Of a stretch of 7,958 nt of DNA, positions 1 to 5,664 are shown piece by piece (the stretch's first letter is position 1; every line of letters begins with the position of its first letter). The translations under genes were made by a program, and so were the position numbers. Source of the DNA: UBA724 sp049596815 (GTDB lineage Bacteria; Bacteroidota; Bacteroidia; Flavobacteriales; Flavobacteriaceae); contig JBMYLY010000061.1 in NCBI GenBank assembly GCA_049596815.1, positions 1-7,958 on the forward strand, written 5' to 3'. The notes under the pieces are model-generated. The model did not search any database, was not told the origin of the DNA, and saw only the letters and a list, made by a program, of their open reading frames with translations.

Positions 1-15
1 AACGAGTAGGCGCAT
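1..15 (-). CDS. Possible 5' end of a further minus-strand gene (first five codons only)
   Basis: Reading the minus strand from position 15 gives ATG followed by four sense codons (M-R-L-L-V) before the window ends. It lies 60 nt beyond the stop of the PLP enzyme gene, and the intervening DNA is AT-rich near the ATG. A hydrophobic N-terminus of this kind is common at the start of Rossmann-fold proteins, but five residues cannot identify anything. There is no clear Shine-Dalgarno sequence or -7 element, which is not decisive in Bacteroidota. The call rests only on position and start codon. Confidence 0.2.
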
Positions 16-75
16 TTTAAAAAATAATTGGACAAGCCGAAACCCCTTGCTGAGCCAAATAACAAGCGGCAGGTC

Positions 76-1053
76 TTACAAAAACCCTTTTTCTTTCATC
101 CAATCATCGTTGTACATCTTACCCACATAGCGACTTCCAGAATCGTGCAACAAGACCACGACCACATCGTCTTTGGTAAAATGTTTTTTGAGTTGGATAA
201 GACCACAAACCGCCGCACCGCATGAGTTACCGGCAAAAATACCCTCTTCGCGTGCCAACCGTCGGGTAAAAACAGCTGCGTCTTTGTCTGTTACTTTTTC
301 AAAAGCATCAATGAGTTCAAAATTGACATTTTCAGGCAGAATGTCTTCTCCTATCCCTTCTGTGATATAGGGGTAGATTTCATTTTCGTCAAACACACCT
401 GTTTCGTGGTATTTTTTAAATACAGACCCATAGGTATCTATCCCCCAAATTTTGATGTCTGGGTTTTGTTCTTTTAAGTATTTGGCTACGCCCGAAATGG
501 TACCTCCCGTACCTACTCCCACCACAAAATGGGTGATTTTGCCCTCTGTTTGTTCCCAAATTTCCGGACCGGTTTGTTCATAGTGCGCTTGGGTGTTGGA
601 GGGGTTGTCATACTGGTTGACGTACCAAGCATTGGGTGTTTCTTCAGCAATGCGTTTGGATGTTGAATAATAAGATCTTGGGTCATCGGGTGCCACATCG
701 GTTGGGCAGACGAGCACCTCTGCTCCTACCGCACGTAGAATGTCAAACTTTTCTTTGGACTGCTTGTCCGTAGACACACAAATCAGCTTATAGCCTTTGA
801 CAATGGCGGCCAATGCCAATCCCATACCTGTGTTCCCTGAAGTACCTTCCACAATCGTACCACCGGGTTTGAGACGGCCATCGGCCTCAGCGTCTTCTAC
901 CATTTTTAGAGCCATCCGATCTTTAACGCTACTCCCTGGGTTGAAATACTCTACCTTGGCCAAAACGGTAGCATCGATTTCTTGAGTGATGCGATTGAGC
1001 TTAATCAGCGGGGTGTTCCCAATCGTTTCGAGTATGTTGTTGGCGTATTTCAT
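76..1053 (-). CDS. PLP-dependent cystathionine beta-synthase / cysteine synthase family enzyme
   Basis: This is a 325-residue fold-type II PLP enzyme of cytoplasmic sulfur amino acid metabolism. Such enzymes perform beta-replacement on serine, O-acetylserine or a related substrate, giving cystathionine or cysteine. Visible landmarks are the N-terminal ETIGNTPL segment (9-16), the Schiff-base lysine K44 in SSVKDR, the substrate loop EGTSGNTG (69-76) and the phosphate-binding loop GVGTGGT (179-185). Several segments resemble cystathionine beta-synthases more than CysK: the DDPRSYY...NQYDNPSN stretch (123-153), EGIGED near residue 232, and the C-terminal NDDWMKEKGFL. The protein ends where the catalytic core normally ends, so there is no C-terminal CBS (Bateman) regulatory pair. 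The exact substrate cannot be fixed from sequence alone. The start is supported by a TACCTTTG promoter element 4 nt upstream, which would leave almost no leader. The gene lies 63 nt downstream of the permease gene on the same strand but probably has its own promoter. Confidence 0.93.
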   Translation of the reverse strand: MKYANNILETIGNTPLIKLNRITQEIDATVLAKVEYFNPGSSVKDRMALKMVEDAEADGRLKPGGTIVEGTSGNTGMGLALAAIVKGYKLICVSTDKQSKEKFDILRAVGAEVLVCPTDVAPDDPRSYYSTSKRIAEETPNAWYVNQYDNPSNTQAHYEQTGPEIWEQTEGKITHFVVGVGTGGTISGVAKYLKEQNPDIKIWGIDTYGSVFKKYHETGVFDENEIYPYITEGIGEDILPENVNFELIDAFEKVTDKDAAVFTRRLAREEGIFAGNSCGAAVCGLIQLKKHFTKDDVVVVLLHDSGSRYVGKMYNDDWMKEKGFL

Positions 1054-1057
1054 GCTG

Positions 1058-1065
1058 CAAAGGTA
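1058..1065 (-). promoter_or_regulatory. Bacteroidota-type -7 promoter element for the PLP enzyme gene
   Basis: Read on the minus strand this is TACCTTTG, an exact match to the Bacteroidota -7 consensus TAnnTTTG, followed by CAGC and the ATG. Known promoters of this phylum start transcription a few bases after the element, so the mRNA would be leaderless or nearly so. No good -33 TTG is visible at the expected distance; the nearest is a weak CTG with a spacer of about 23 nt. Confidence 0.5.
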
Positions 1066-1116
1066 CAGTTTCCCCGAATTTCTATGTGCAGAAAAGTGTT
1101 AGGATTATCACGCAAA

Positions 1117-2343
1117 TTAGCGTCTTTCAATGGCGCGAATGGGTGTGATTTTGGTAACTATGTAAGAAGGAACCCACAACATCAGCAGACAAACCACAAA
1201 AGTCCCCACGTTAAGCCCAATGATGGAAAGAAAATCAAATTGTACTGGGACCTTATCAACAAAATATGTGGCAGGGTCGAGGGTGACAAATCCGGTCGCT
1301 TTTTGGATACCCATAAGCCCCAACCCTAACAAATTGCCCCAAAACAACCCCCAACCAATAAGGTAGGCCGCGTTGATAAGAAAAACAGACTGAATGTGCT
1401 TCATACCCATAACCCCGAGCAAACCTATCATTTGGGTACGTTCGAGTATAAGTACCAATAGGGCTGTAATCATATTTACACCACCCACCAAAATCATAAT
1501 AAGAATGACCAATGCGATGTTGGAATCAAAAAGGGATATCCAGTTAAAAATCTCAAAATAGCGTTCTTTGATATGTTGCACGTCTAAGGGTGCAGGTGTA
1601 ACATCATAAAGTTGTTCGGTACGCATTTCCATCTGGTCAAAATCTGCAAGTGTTACCTCCAGGGCTCCGAATTGATAAGCTTCCCAGTCGTTGATACGCT
1701 GTAGGTGACGTACGTCTCCAAAAACCATACGAGCATCAAAATCAGGAAATCCCGAAAAATAGATTCCTGAAACCACAAAAGTTCGCCGCTTTGGGAAATC
1801 GCCATCTGTCAAAAAATAGGCCGAGATGCGGTCACCGACTTGCAAACCCAATTGGCGCGCCATCGTTTGCGATATCAAAATATCGTTGCTTAAGTCAGCG
1901 CTCAAATTGGGAAGGGTACCCGTTGTTAGAAAAGAGGCAAAATCACCCCATACGTAGTTTGCATTTATCCCTTTGAGTACAACGCCGCTAAAATCCGTTG
2001 GGGTTTTGAGTATGGCAGCACTATAAACAACAGGGTTTGTGTTTGCGACCCAATCAAATTCATGGATATTGGCAAAAAGAGCCGTATCGATGGGTGTTGG
2101 GGTAATCAGCGAGCTGTTGTTTTCGTAGGTAGCGACACGAATATGCCCCTCGAAAGAGGTGATTTTGTCACGTATTTTTTCTTGTAAGCCGAATCCTGTT
2201 CCTACGGCTATATGCATGGCAGTCAATCCGATAGCAACGGCTACAATCCCGATTTTAATAATTGGAGCTGAAACGCTATTTTTATGGGACTTTGTGCCGA
2301 TGAGGCGTCGCGCGATAAAAAAACTGAATTGAAACCTGTGCAT
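1117..2343 (-). CDS. LolC/LolE/FtsX-type ABC transporter permease
   Basis: This 408-residue inner-membrane protein has the layout of the lipoprotein-releasing/MacB permease family. A first transmembrane helix lies at about 29-51, then a large periplasmic MacB-PCD-like domain at about 52-270. Three more helices follow at about 275-299, 316-345 and 371-391. The FtsX signature is seen at 300-314 (LERTQMIGLLGVMGM) and the C-terminus ends P-I-R-A-I-E-R-R, matching the family's usual P-x-x-A-[IL]-R ending. Relatives extract lipoproteins from the inner membrane or transmit ATPase motion to periplasmic partners. Bacteroidota carry many copies whose cargo is unknown. No cognate ATPase gene (LolD/FtsE/MacB type) lies in this window, so the partner must be encoded elsewhere. 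The start is well supported: the family pattern FFIARRLI near residue 8 precedes helix 1. A TATTTTTG element sits 8 nt upstream of the ATG, inside the oppositely oriented namZ gene. Lipoprotein export is an inference from the family only. Confidence 0.9.
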   Translation of the reverse strand: MHRFQFSFFIARRLIGTKSHKNSVSAPIIKIGIVAVAIGLTAMHIAVGTGFGLQEKIRDKITSFEGHIRVATYENNSSLITPTPIDTALFANIHEFDWVANTNPVVYSAAILKTPTDFSGVVLKGINANYVWGDFASFLTTGTLPNLSADLSNDILISQTMARQLGLQVGDRISAYFLTDGDFPKRRTFVVSGIYFSGFPDFDARMVFGDVRHLQRINDWEAYQFGALEVTLADFDQMEMRTEQLYDVTPAPLDVQHIKERYFEIFNWISLFDSNIALVILIMILVGGVNMITALLVLILERTQMIGLLGVMGMKHIQSVFLINAAYLIGWGLFWGNLLGLGLMGIQKATGFVTLDPATYFVDKVPVQFDFLSIIGLNVGTFVVCLLMLWVPSYIVTKITPIRAIERR

Positions 2344-3510
2344 GCTACAATCAAAAATACCGCTTTTTTTCTGTTCTTGGCCCTATTGCCAGGTTCGCTT
2401 TGCAGCCAACCAATTCCGGCAGCGCAACAAACCGACTTGTATCTTCCGTTACTTGAGGGCAAAACGGTAGCCGTAGTGGGCAACCACAGTAGTTTGGTGG
2501 TAGTGGAGGGGAAAAACCAGCACTTGGTTGACCATTTGTTATCCAAAAACATACATATTAAAACGGTTTTTGCTCCCGAACACGGATTTAGAGGTACTTC
2601 TGATGCAGGCAGTTATATCGAAGACGGCATAGACAGTCGTACGGGTCTTCCTATCATATCACTGCATGGGGCACACAAAAAACCCCAAGCTCAAGACCTT
2701 CAGGACATTGACATCGTAGTGTTTGACATACAAGACGTAGGCGTCCGATTTTATACCTATATCGCTACCCTCCAATTGATCATGGAAGCCTGTGCCGAAC
2801 AGCAGATTCCCGTACTGATGCTAGACAGGCCCAACCCAAACGGTCATTATGTCGATGGACCGGTAATGGAAAAAGTAAACCAAAATTTTTTGGGGATGAC
2901 CCCTGTGCCTTTGGTCTATGGCATGACCATAGGGGAATATGCACGTATGGTCAATGGGGAGGGTTGGCTTGCTAATGGGTTAACCGCAGATCTCACAGTG
3001 ATTCCTTTAAAATATTACAGCCACAAAACACCCTATAAACTTCCTGTTAGGCCCTCCCCCAACCTTCCCAACGCCAAAGCGGTCAACCTATACCCTAGTT
3101 TGGGGTTGTTTGAGGGCACTTTTGTCAATGCAGGCCGGGGTACGAACTTGCAATTTCAACAATTTGGAGCCTCTTTTTTAAATCCCAAAGCCTTTGACCA
3201 TAGCTATACCCCGCAATCCATGCCAGGTGCTACCAAACCCAAAGAAATGGGCAAAAAATGTTACGGAAGAGATTTGACCCAAACAACTGATCTGAGTAGC
3301 GTAAATCTGAACTGGTTGATTGAAGCCTACCGTCACAGTAAAGACAAAGACCTGTTTTTTAAAACCAAAGGCTTTACCCGACATGCAGGTACGGAAGCAC
3401 TCCAAAAACAGATAGAAGCAGGATGGTCAGAAGCGGAGATTCGCGCGACTTGGAAAGCCGGTATTGAGGCCTTTCTACCCATCCGAGCGCGCTATCTTAT
3501 GTACCCGTAG
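2338..3510 (+). CDS. namZ: NamZ-like exo-beta-N-acetylmuramidase (DUF1343, GH171 family)
   Basis: The product is a probable secreted or periplasmic enzyme that removes terminal MurNAc from peptidoglycan fragments, the activity shown for NamZ of Bacillus subtilis and Tannerella forsythia. It likely serves cell-wall recycling or scavenging. Numbering from the GTG at 2338 (390 residues), a signal peptide covers about 1-23: charged start, hydrophobic AFFLFLALL, then a small-residue region. Family motifs follow: APEHGFRG (79-86), DIQDVGVR (130-137), DRPNP (163-167), RPSPNLPN (238-245) and LFEGTFVNAGRGT (257-269), with a closing FLPIRARYLMY. The cysteine after the hydrophobic core is not in a good lipobox, so signal peptidase I cleavage is more likely. 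The start is uncertain. An in-frame ATG at 2284 would add 18 charged residues before the signal peptide and overlap the divergent permease by 60 nt. GTG 2338 or TTG 2329 gives a normal signal peptide. The 3' end overlaps the convergent desaturase gene by 14 nt. It is the only plus-strand gene here. Confidence 0.9.
   Translation: MHATIKNTAFFLFLALLPGSLCSQPIPAAQQTDLYLPLLEGKTVAVVGNHSSLVVVEGKNQHLVDHLLSKNIHIKTVFAPEHGFRGTSDAGSYIEDGIDSRTGLPIISLHGAHKKPQAQDLQDIDIVVFDIQDVGVRFYTYIATLQLIMEACAEQQIPVLMLDRPNPNGHYVDGPVMEKVNQNFLGMTPVPLVYGMTIGEYARMVNGEGWLANGLTADLTVIPLKYYSHKTPYKLPVRPSPNLPNAKAVNLYPSLGLFEGTFVNAGRGTNLQFQQFGASFLNPKAFDHSYTPQSMPGATKPKEMGKKCYGRDLTQTTDLSSVNLNWLIEAYRHSKDKDLFFKTKGFTRHAGTEALQKQIEAGWSEAEIRATWKAGIEAFLPIRARYLMYP
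2352..2359 (-). promoter_or_regulatory. Candidate -7 promoter element for the ABC permease
   Basis: The minus strand reads TATTTTTG, an exact TAnnTTTG match, 8 nt before the permease ATG. It lies within the start of the divergent namZ coding sequence. No TTG is seen at the -33 position, and an A/T-rich octamer could match by chance, so this is a moderate-to-weak call. Confidence 0.33.
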
Positions 3511-4324
3511 TGGGTTTTCTGTAGGGTTGAAAAGGTTGACGCAACAAACCTTTGATAGAGCCATTTTCTTCTTCGTCAGGAAACACATCCACACCATACT
3601 TGATTTTTTCTGGCGCTAGATACATATAAGTGCCAAACATACGGTCCCAAATGGAAAAGATGTTGCCATAGTTGGCGTCGGTATATGGCAAGACATAGTG
3701 GTGGTGTACTTTGTGCATATTGGGTGATACGATGACATAACTCAACCACAAATCCCAACGTTTGGGCAGTTGGATGTTGGCATGATTCAGCTGACTGGTG
3801 ACCACTGAGAGAGACTGATACAACATAATCACGCCTATGGGCGCACCGGCTATGACTACGCCAAGTAGGGTAAACACAAAACGAACCACGCTTTCTAATG
3901 GGTGGTGTCTGTTGGCGGTGGTCGTATCGACATGGTGATCTGAATGATGTACCAAGTGCACCATCCAAAGGGGTTTTACTTTGTGCTCTACCCAGTGCGC
4001 CATATAGGCACCAATAAAATCGAGTAGCATCACACCAAGTAACACATATAGCCACAAGGGCAAGTCAATCAGGTTGATGAGGCCAAAATTATTCGCCTGT
4101 ACCCAGTCAGCGGTGCGGAGTAGCAAAAAAGCGAGTCCAAAATTGACCACGATGGTGGTGGCCGTAAAAAAGAAGTTTGGCAACGCGTGTTTCCACTTGG
4201 CATACGAACCTCGATAAAGGGGAACGACACCCTCTAACACCCAGAAAAAAGTAATCCCTCCAACCAAAATCAAGCTGCGGTGTAAAGAAGGAATGTTTTC
4301 AAAATAATGAATGATGATTTCCAT
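3497..4324 (-). CDS. Sterol desaturase / fatty acid hydroxylase family membrane protein
   Basis: This 275-residue integral membrane protein belongs to the di-iron fatty acid hydroxylase superfamily. Members hydroxylate or desaturate lipids, sterols, carotenoids or ether lipids with O2. The histidine ligands are all visible: HWVEH (110-114), HLVHHSDHH (123-131) and HKVHHH (204-209), plus an extra H181 in NHAN. Hydrophobic helices lie at about 17-36, 50-72, 86-107 and 146-172, placing the His clusters on the cytoplasmic side as in the family. A conserved NYGNIFSIWDRMFGTY segment (218-233) is typical. The substrate cannot be predicted; bacterial members in this phylum are mostly uncharacterised. 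It stands alone on the minus strand, separated from ykgJ by the repeat block, so it probably has its own promoter. The best candidate is a one-mismatch -7 element (AACATTTG) about 25 nt upstream of the start, which is weak. Its last 14 nt overlap namZ tail to tail. Confidence 0.9.
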   Translation of the reverse strand: MEIIIHYFENIPSLHRSLILVGGITFFWVLEGVVPLYRGSYAKWKHALPNFFFTATTIVVNFGLAFLLLRTADWVQANNFGLINLIDLPLWLYVLLGVMLLDFIGAYMAHWVEHKVKPLWMVHLVHHSDHHVDTTTANRHHPLESVVRFVFTLLGVVIAGAPIGVIMLYQSLSVVTSQLNHANIQLPKRWDLWLSYVIVSPNMHKVHHHYVLPYTDANYGNIFSIWDRMFGTYMYLAPEKIKYGVDVFPDEEENGSIKGLLRQPFQPYRKPTTGT

Positions 4325-4398
4325 AGCAATCAGTCATAAGGTGCTAATATACAAATGTTTGGAAATGTATTGAGTTGCTGAAACCGTTGGCGTTTGTA

Positions 4399-4430
4399 TT
4401 AAGGGATGCCGTGTCAGGCGCGGCATGACA
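4399..4430 (+). repeat. Palindromic repeat unit 1 (32 nt, forward)
   Basis: The unit runs from TTAAGG to TGACA. It holds an 8-bp stem (4406-4413 with 4419-4426, one G-T pair) around a 5-nt TCAGG loop, with the arms ATGCCGTG and CGCGGCAT. No T-tract follows on either strand, so it is not a canonical intrinsic terminator. It has the same length and same ends as unit 2 in inverted orientation, which marks it as an extragenic repeat rather than a chance hairpin. Confidence 0.65.
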
Positions 4431-4449
4431 TTGGAACTCTATATCAACC

Positions 4450-4481
4450 TGTCACTCCCGCGCAGGCGGGAGTCTCCTTAA
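4450..4481 (-). repeat. Palindromic repeat unit 2 (32 nt, inverted relative to unit 1)
   Basis: On the minus strand it starts TTAAGG and ends TGACA, as unit 1 does on the plus strand. Its core is a perfect 8-bp stem, ACTCCCGC (4454-4461) with GCGGGAGT (4466-4473), and a GCAG loop. Hairpins of the type CTCCCGC-GCAG-GCGGGAG next to GTCA are recalled as abundant extragenic palindromes in many bacteria. The stem is GC-rich and in transcripts reading either way would fold strongly. No T-run follows it. Confidence 0.75.
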
Positions 4482-4487
4482 AGCATG

Positions 4488-4549
4488 GTAGATGCCGCAT
4501 CGGAGTGCAGCCAGCCCGAACATACTGGTCGCTACGGGCGGGCATGACA
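4488..4549 (+). repeat. Palindromic repeat unit 3 (about 62 nt, forward, longer interior)
   Basis: It begins GGTAGATGCCG and ends GGCATGACA, echoing the ends of unit 1, but has a longer interior. Two alternative folds compete for 4541-4543. One is an outer ATGCC/GGCAT pairing (4492-4496 with 4541-4545). The other is an inner stem GCC-A-GCCCG (4510-4518) with CGGGC-G-GGC (4535-4543) containing one A-G mismatch and a 16-nt loop. A small GATGC-C-GCATC palindrome (4491-4501) lies at its left edge. The left boundary is approximate. It starts 7 nt after the stop of ykgJ on the minus strand. Confidence 0.5.
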
Positions 4550-4556
4550 CATTAAA

Positions 4557-5048
4557 CTATTGATTTCGCAGGCGTTCTACAATCGCAAAAGCGGCCGGGC
4601 AAATGGCAATATTTTTTTGGGTCAAAGAAGCTATCTGATGAAACTTGGGTCGGTTGGTATGGGGAAATTCCCTACAGGCCTTCGGGCGGTGGTCATAAAT
4701 GGCACAACGATTGTCATTCTCCAGAAATGGACAGGGTAGCTGTTGTAACACCCAGTCGCTGTCTTCGTCTACACGAAGATACTGGGATTCGAATTCGTGT
4801 TCCCGCATACCCAAATGTTTGCTGATACGTTTGATGTCTCTTGCAGTAAACAAAGGGCCTGTTGTTTTACAACAATTGGCGCATTGCAAACAATCGGTTT
4901 GCGTGAAAACCTCCTCGTGTATGTCTTGAACGCGTTGGTCTAAATCTTTGGGTGGACGTTTTTTGAGTTTTTTTAAAAACTTGGTATTGACGGCCTTCTG
5001 CTCGACATATTTGTTCTGCAGTTGATGAAGGTCATAGGGCAAACTCAC
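4557..5048 (-). CDS. YkgJ-family cysteine cluster protein (CxxCxxCC, putative metal-binding)
   Basis: This 163-residue soluble protein of the YkgJ/CxxCxxCC family binds, or is presumed to bind, zinc or an iron-sulfur cluster; the biological role is unknown. Numbering from the GTG at 5048, the cysteines are C53, C56, C59 and C60 (CLQCANCC), C106 in LPCPFL, C115 and C125 in RCAIYDHRPKACREFP, and C150 in IAICP. This is the full set expected of the family. The N-terminal 50 residues are charged and helical, with a KFLKKLKKRPPK stretch. An ATG at 5174 would extend the frame by 42 residues, but these lie wholly inside queE and do not look like a domain. GTG 5048 overlaps the queE TGA as GTGA, the classic coupled arrangement, and gives the usual family length. 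It is the last gene of the ffh-folD-queE cluster; the repeat block follows. A link with QueE's iron-sulfur chemistry is only a guess from position. Confidence 0.85.
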   Translation of the reverse strand: MSLPYDLHQLQNKYVEQKAVNTKFLKKLKKRPPKDLDQRVQDIHEEVFTQTDCLQCANCCKTTGPLFTARDIKRISKHLGMREHEFESQYLRVDEDSDWVLQQLPCPFLENDNRCAIYDHRPKACREFPHTNRPKFHQIASLTQKNIAICPAAFAIVERLRNQ

Positions 5049-5662
5049 GGGATGTTGAGGTATTTGTGGGTTTGCAAAGAGGCCTTCCATTTTGGGTGTT
5101 TCATCACATAGTCCACAATCAGCGGTATGGCTGACTCTCTTCGGCTCCATTCGGGCTGTAGAAAAAGTTTGCATGAATCTCCGACTTTTGCAGCTTGTTC
5201 CTCTGCAAAATCAAAATCGCTTTGGTTATACACGATGACCTTGAGTTCGTCAGCTTGCGTGTAAACTTCTTGAAGGGGCAACATACGTTTTTTGGGTGAC
5301 AGACACACCCAGTCCCAATCGCCAGTTAGCGGGTAGGCACCTGAGGTTTCTAAGTGGGTCTGCAAACCCGCTTTTTTTAGGGATGATGTCAACGGACCCA
5401 TATCCCACATCAAGGGTTCACCACCCGTAACCACAATGGTATCCGAATGTTTTTGAGCCTCTGCTACGATGGTTTCAATGGCAGTGGGCGGATGCTTCTC
5501 AGCATCCCAACTTTCTTTCACATCACACCAATGACAACCCACATCACAACCGCCAATGCGTACAAAATAAGCGGCACTTCCTTTGTGATAGCCTTCTCCT
5601 TGTAGGGTGTAGAAAGCTTCCATCAACGGAACCACCAATCCTTGATTGAGTGCGGATTTCAT
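5045..5662 (-). CDS. queE: 7-carboxy-7-deazaguanine synthase QueE
   Basis: QueE is a radical SAM enzyme that converts 6-carboxy-5,6,7,8-tetrahydropterin into 7-carboxy-7-deazaguanine, the ring-contraction step on the way to preQ0 and queuosine in tRNA. The 205-residue length fits the short QueE form. Visible are the substrate-side QGEG (21-24), the cluster-binding CX3CX2C at C39, C43 and C46 (GCDVGCHWCD), the SAM-binding TGGEPL (79-84), ETSG (105-108) and the C-terminal LQTHKYLNIP ending typical of the family. The CX3CX2C spacing is the normal radical SAM pattern. The start is 2 nt after the folD stop, and its stop overlaps the GTG of the ykgJ-type gene, so it is translated within an operon. 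The other pathway genes (queD, queC, queF, tgt) are not in this window. Confidence 0.95.
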   Translation of the reverse strand: MKSALNQGLVVPLMEAFYTLQGEGYHKGSAAYFVRIGGCDVGCHWCDVKESWDAEKHPPTAIETIVAEAQKHSDTIVVTGGEPLMWDMGPLTSSLKKAGLQTHLETSGAYPLTGDWDWVCLSPKKRMLPLQEVYTQADELKVIVYNQSDFDFAEEQAAKVGDSCKLFLQPEWSRRESAIPLIVDYVMKHPKWKASLQTHKYLNIP

Positions 5663-5664
5663 CT

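Noticed and set aside
16..75. Possible terminator (CTTG/CAAG pairing) and open frame after the PLP enzyme stop
   Set aside because: The pairing is 4 bp with mismatches around it and no close T-run; the 25 open codons show no recognisable CBS-domain sequence.
982..1329. Plus-strand 115-codon open frame across the PLP-permease junction
   Set aside because: It is antisense to two confident genes and its translation is low-complexity shadow sequence without family features.
3503..3518. ACCC-GTAGT-GGGT followed by TTT, a terminator-like hairpin at the end of namZ
   Set aside because: The stem is only 4 bp and the T-run is short; it includes the stop codon and lies inside the overlap with the desaturase gene. 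Too weak to call.
4325..4398. Promoter for the desaturase gene
   Set aside because: The best -7 candidate (AACATTTG) has a mismatch at a key base and no clear -33 partner, so it is mentioned only under the gene.
4406..4473. The two strong hairpins as intrinsic terminators of the ffh cluster
   Set aside because: Neither is followed by a T-tract on either strand, and their shared ends and opposite orientation fit a repeat family better. A transcript-end effect is still possible.
5049..5174. N-terminal extension of the YkgJ-type protein to ATG 5174
   Set aside because: It lies wholly within queE in another frame, has no domain character, and the GTG at 5048 overlaps the queE stop in the usual coupled way and gives the normal family length.
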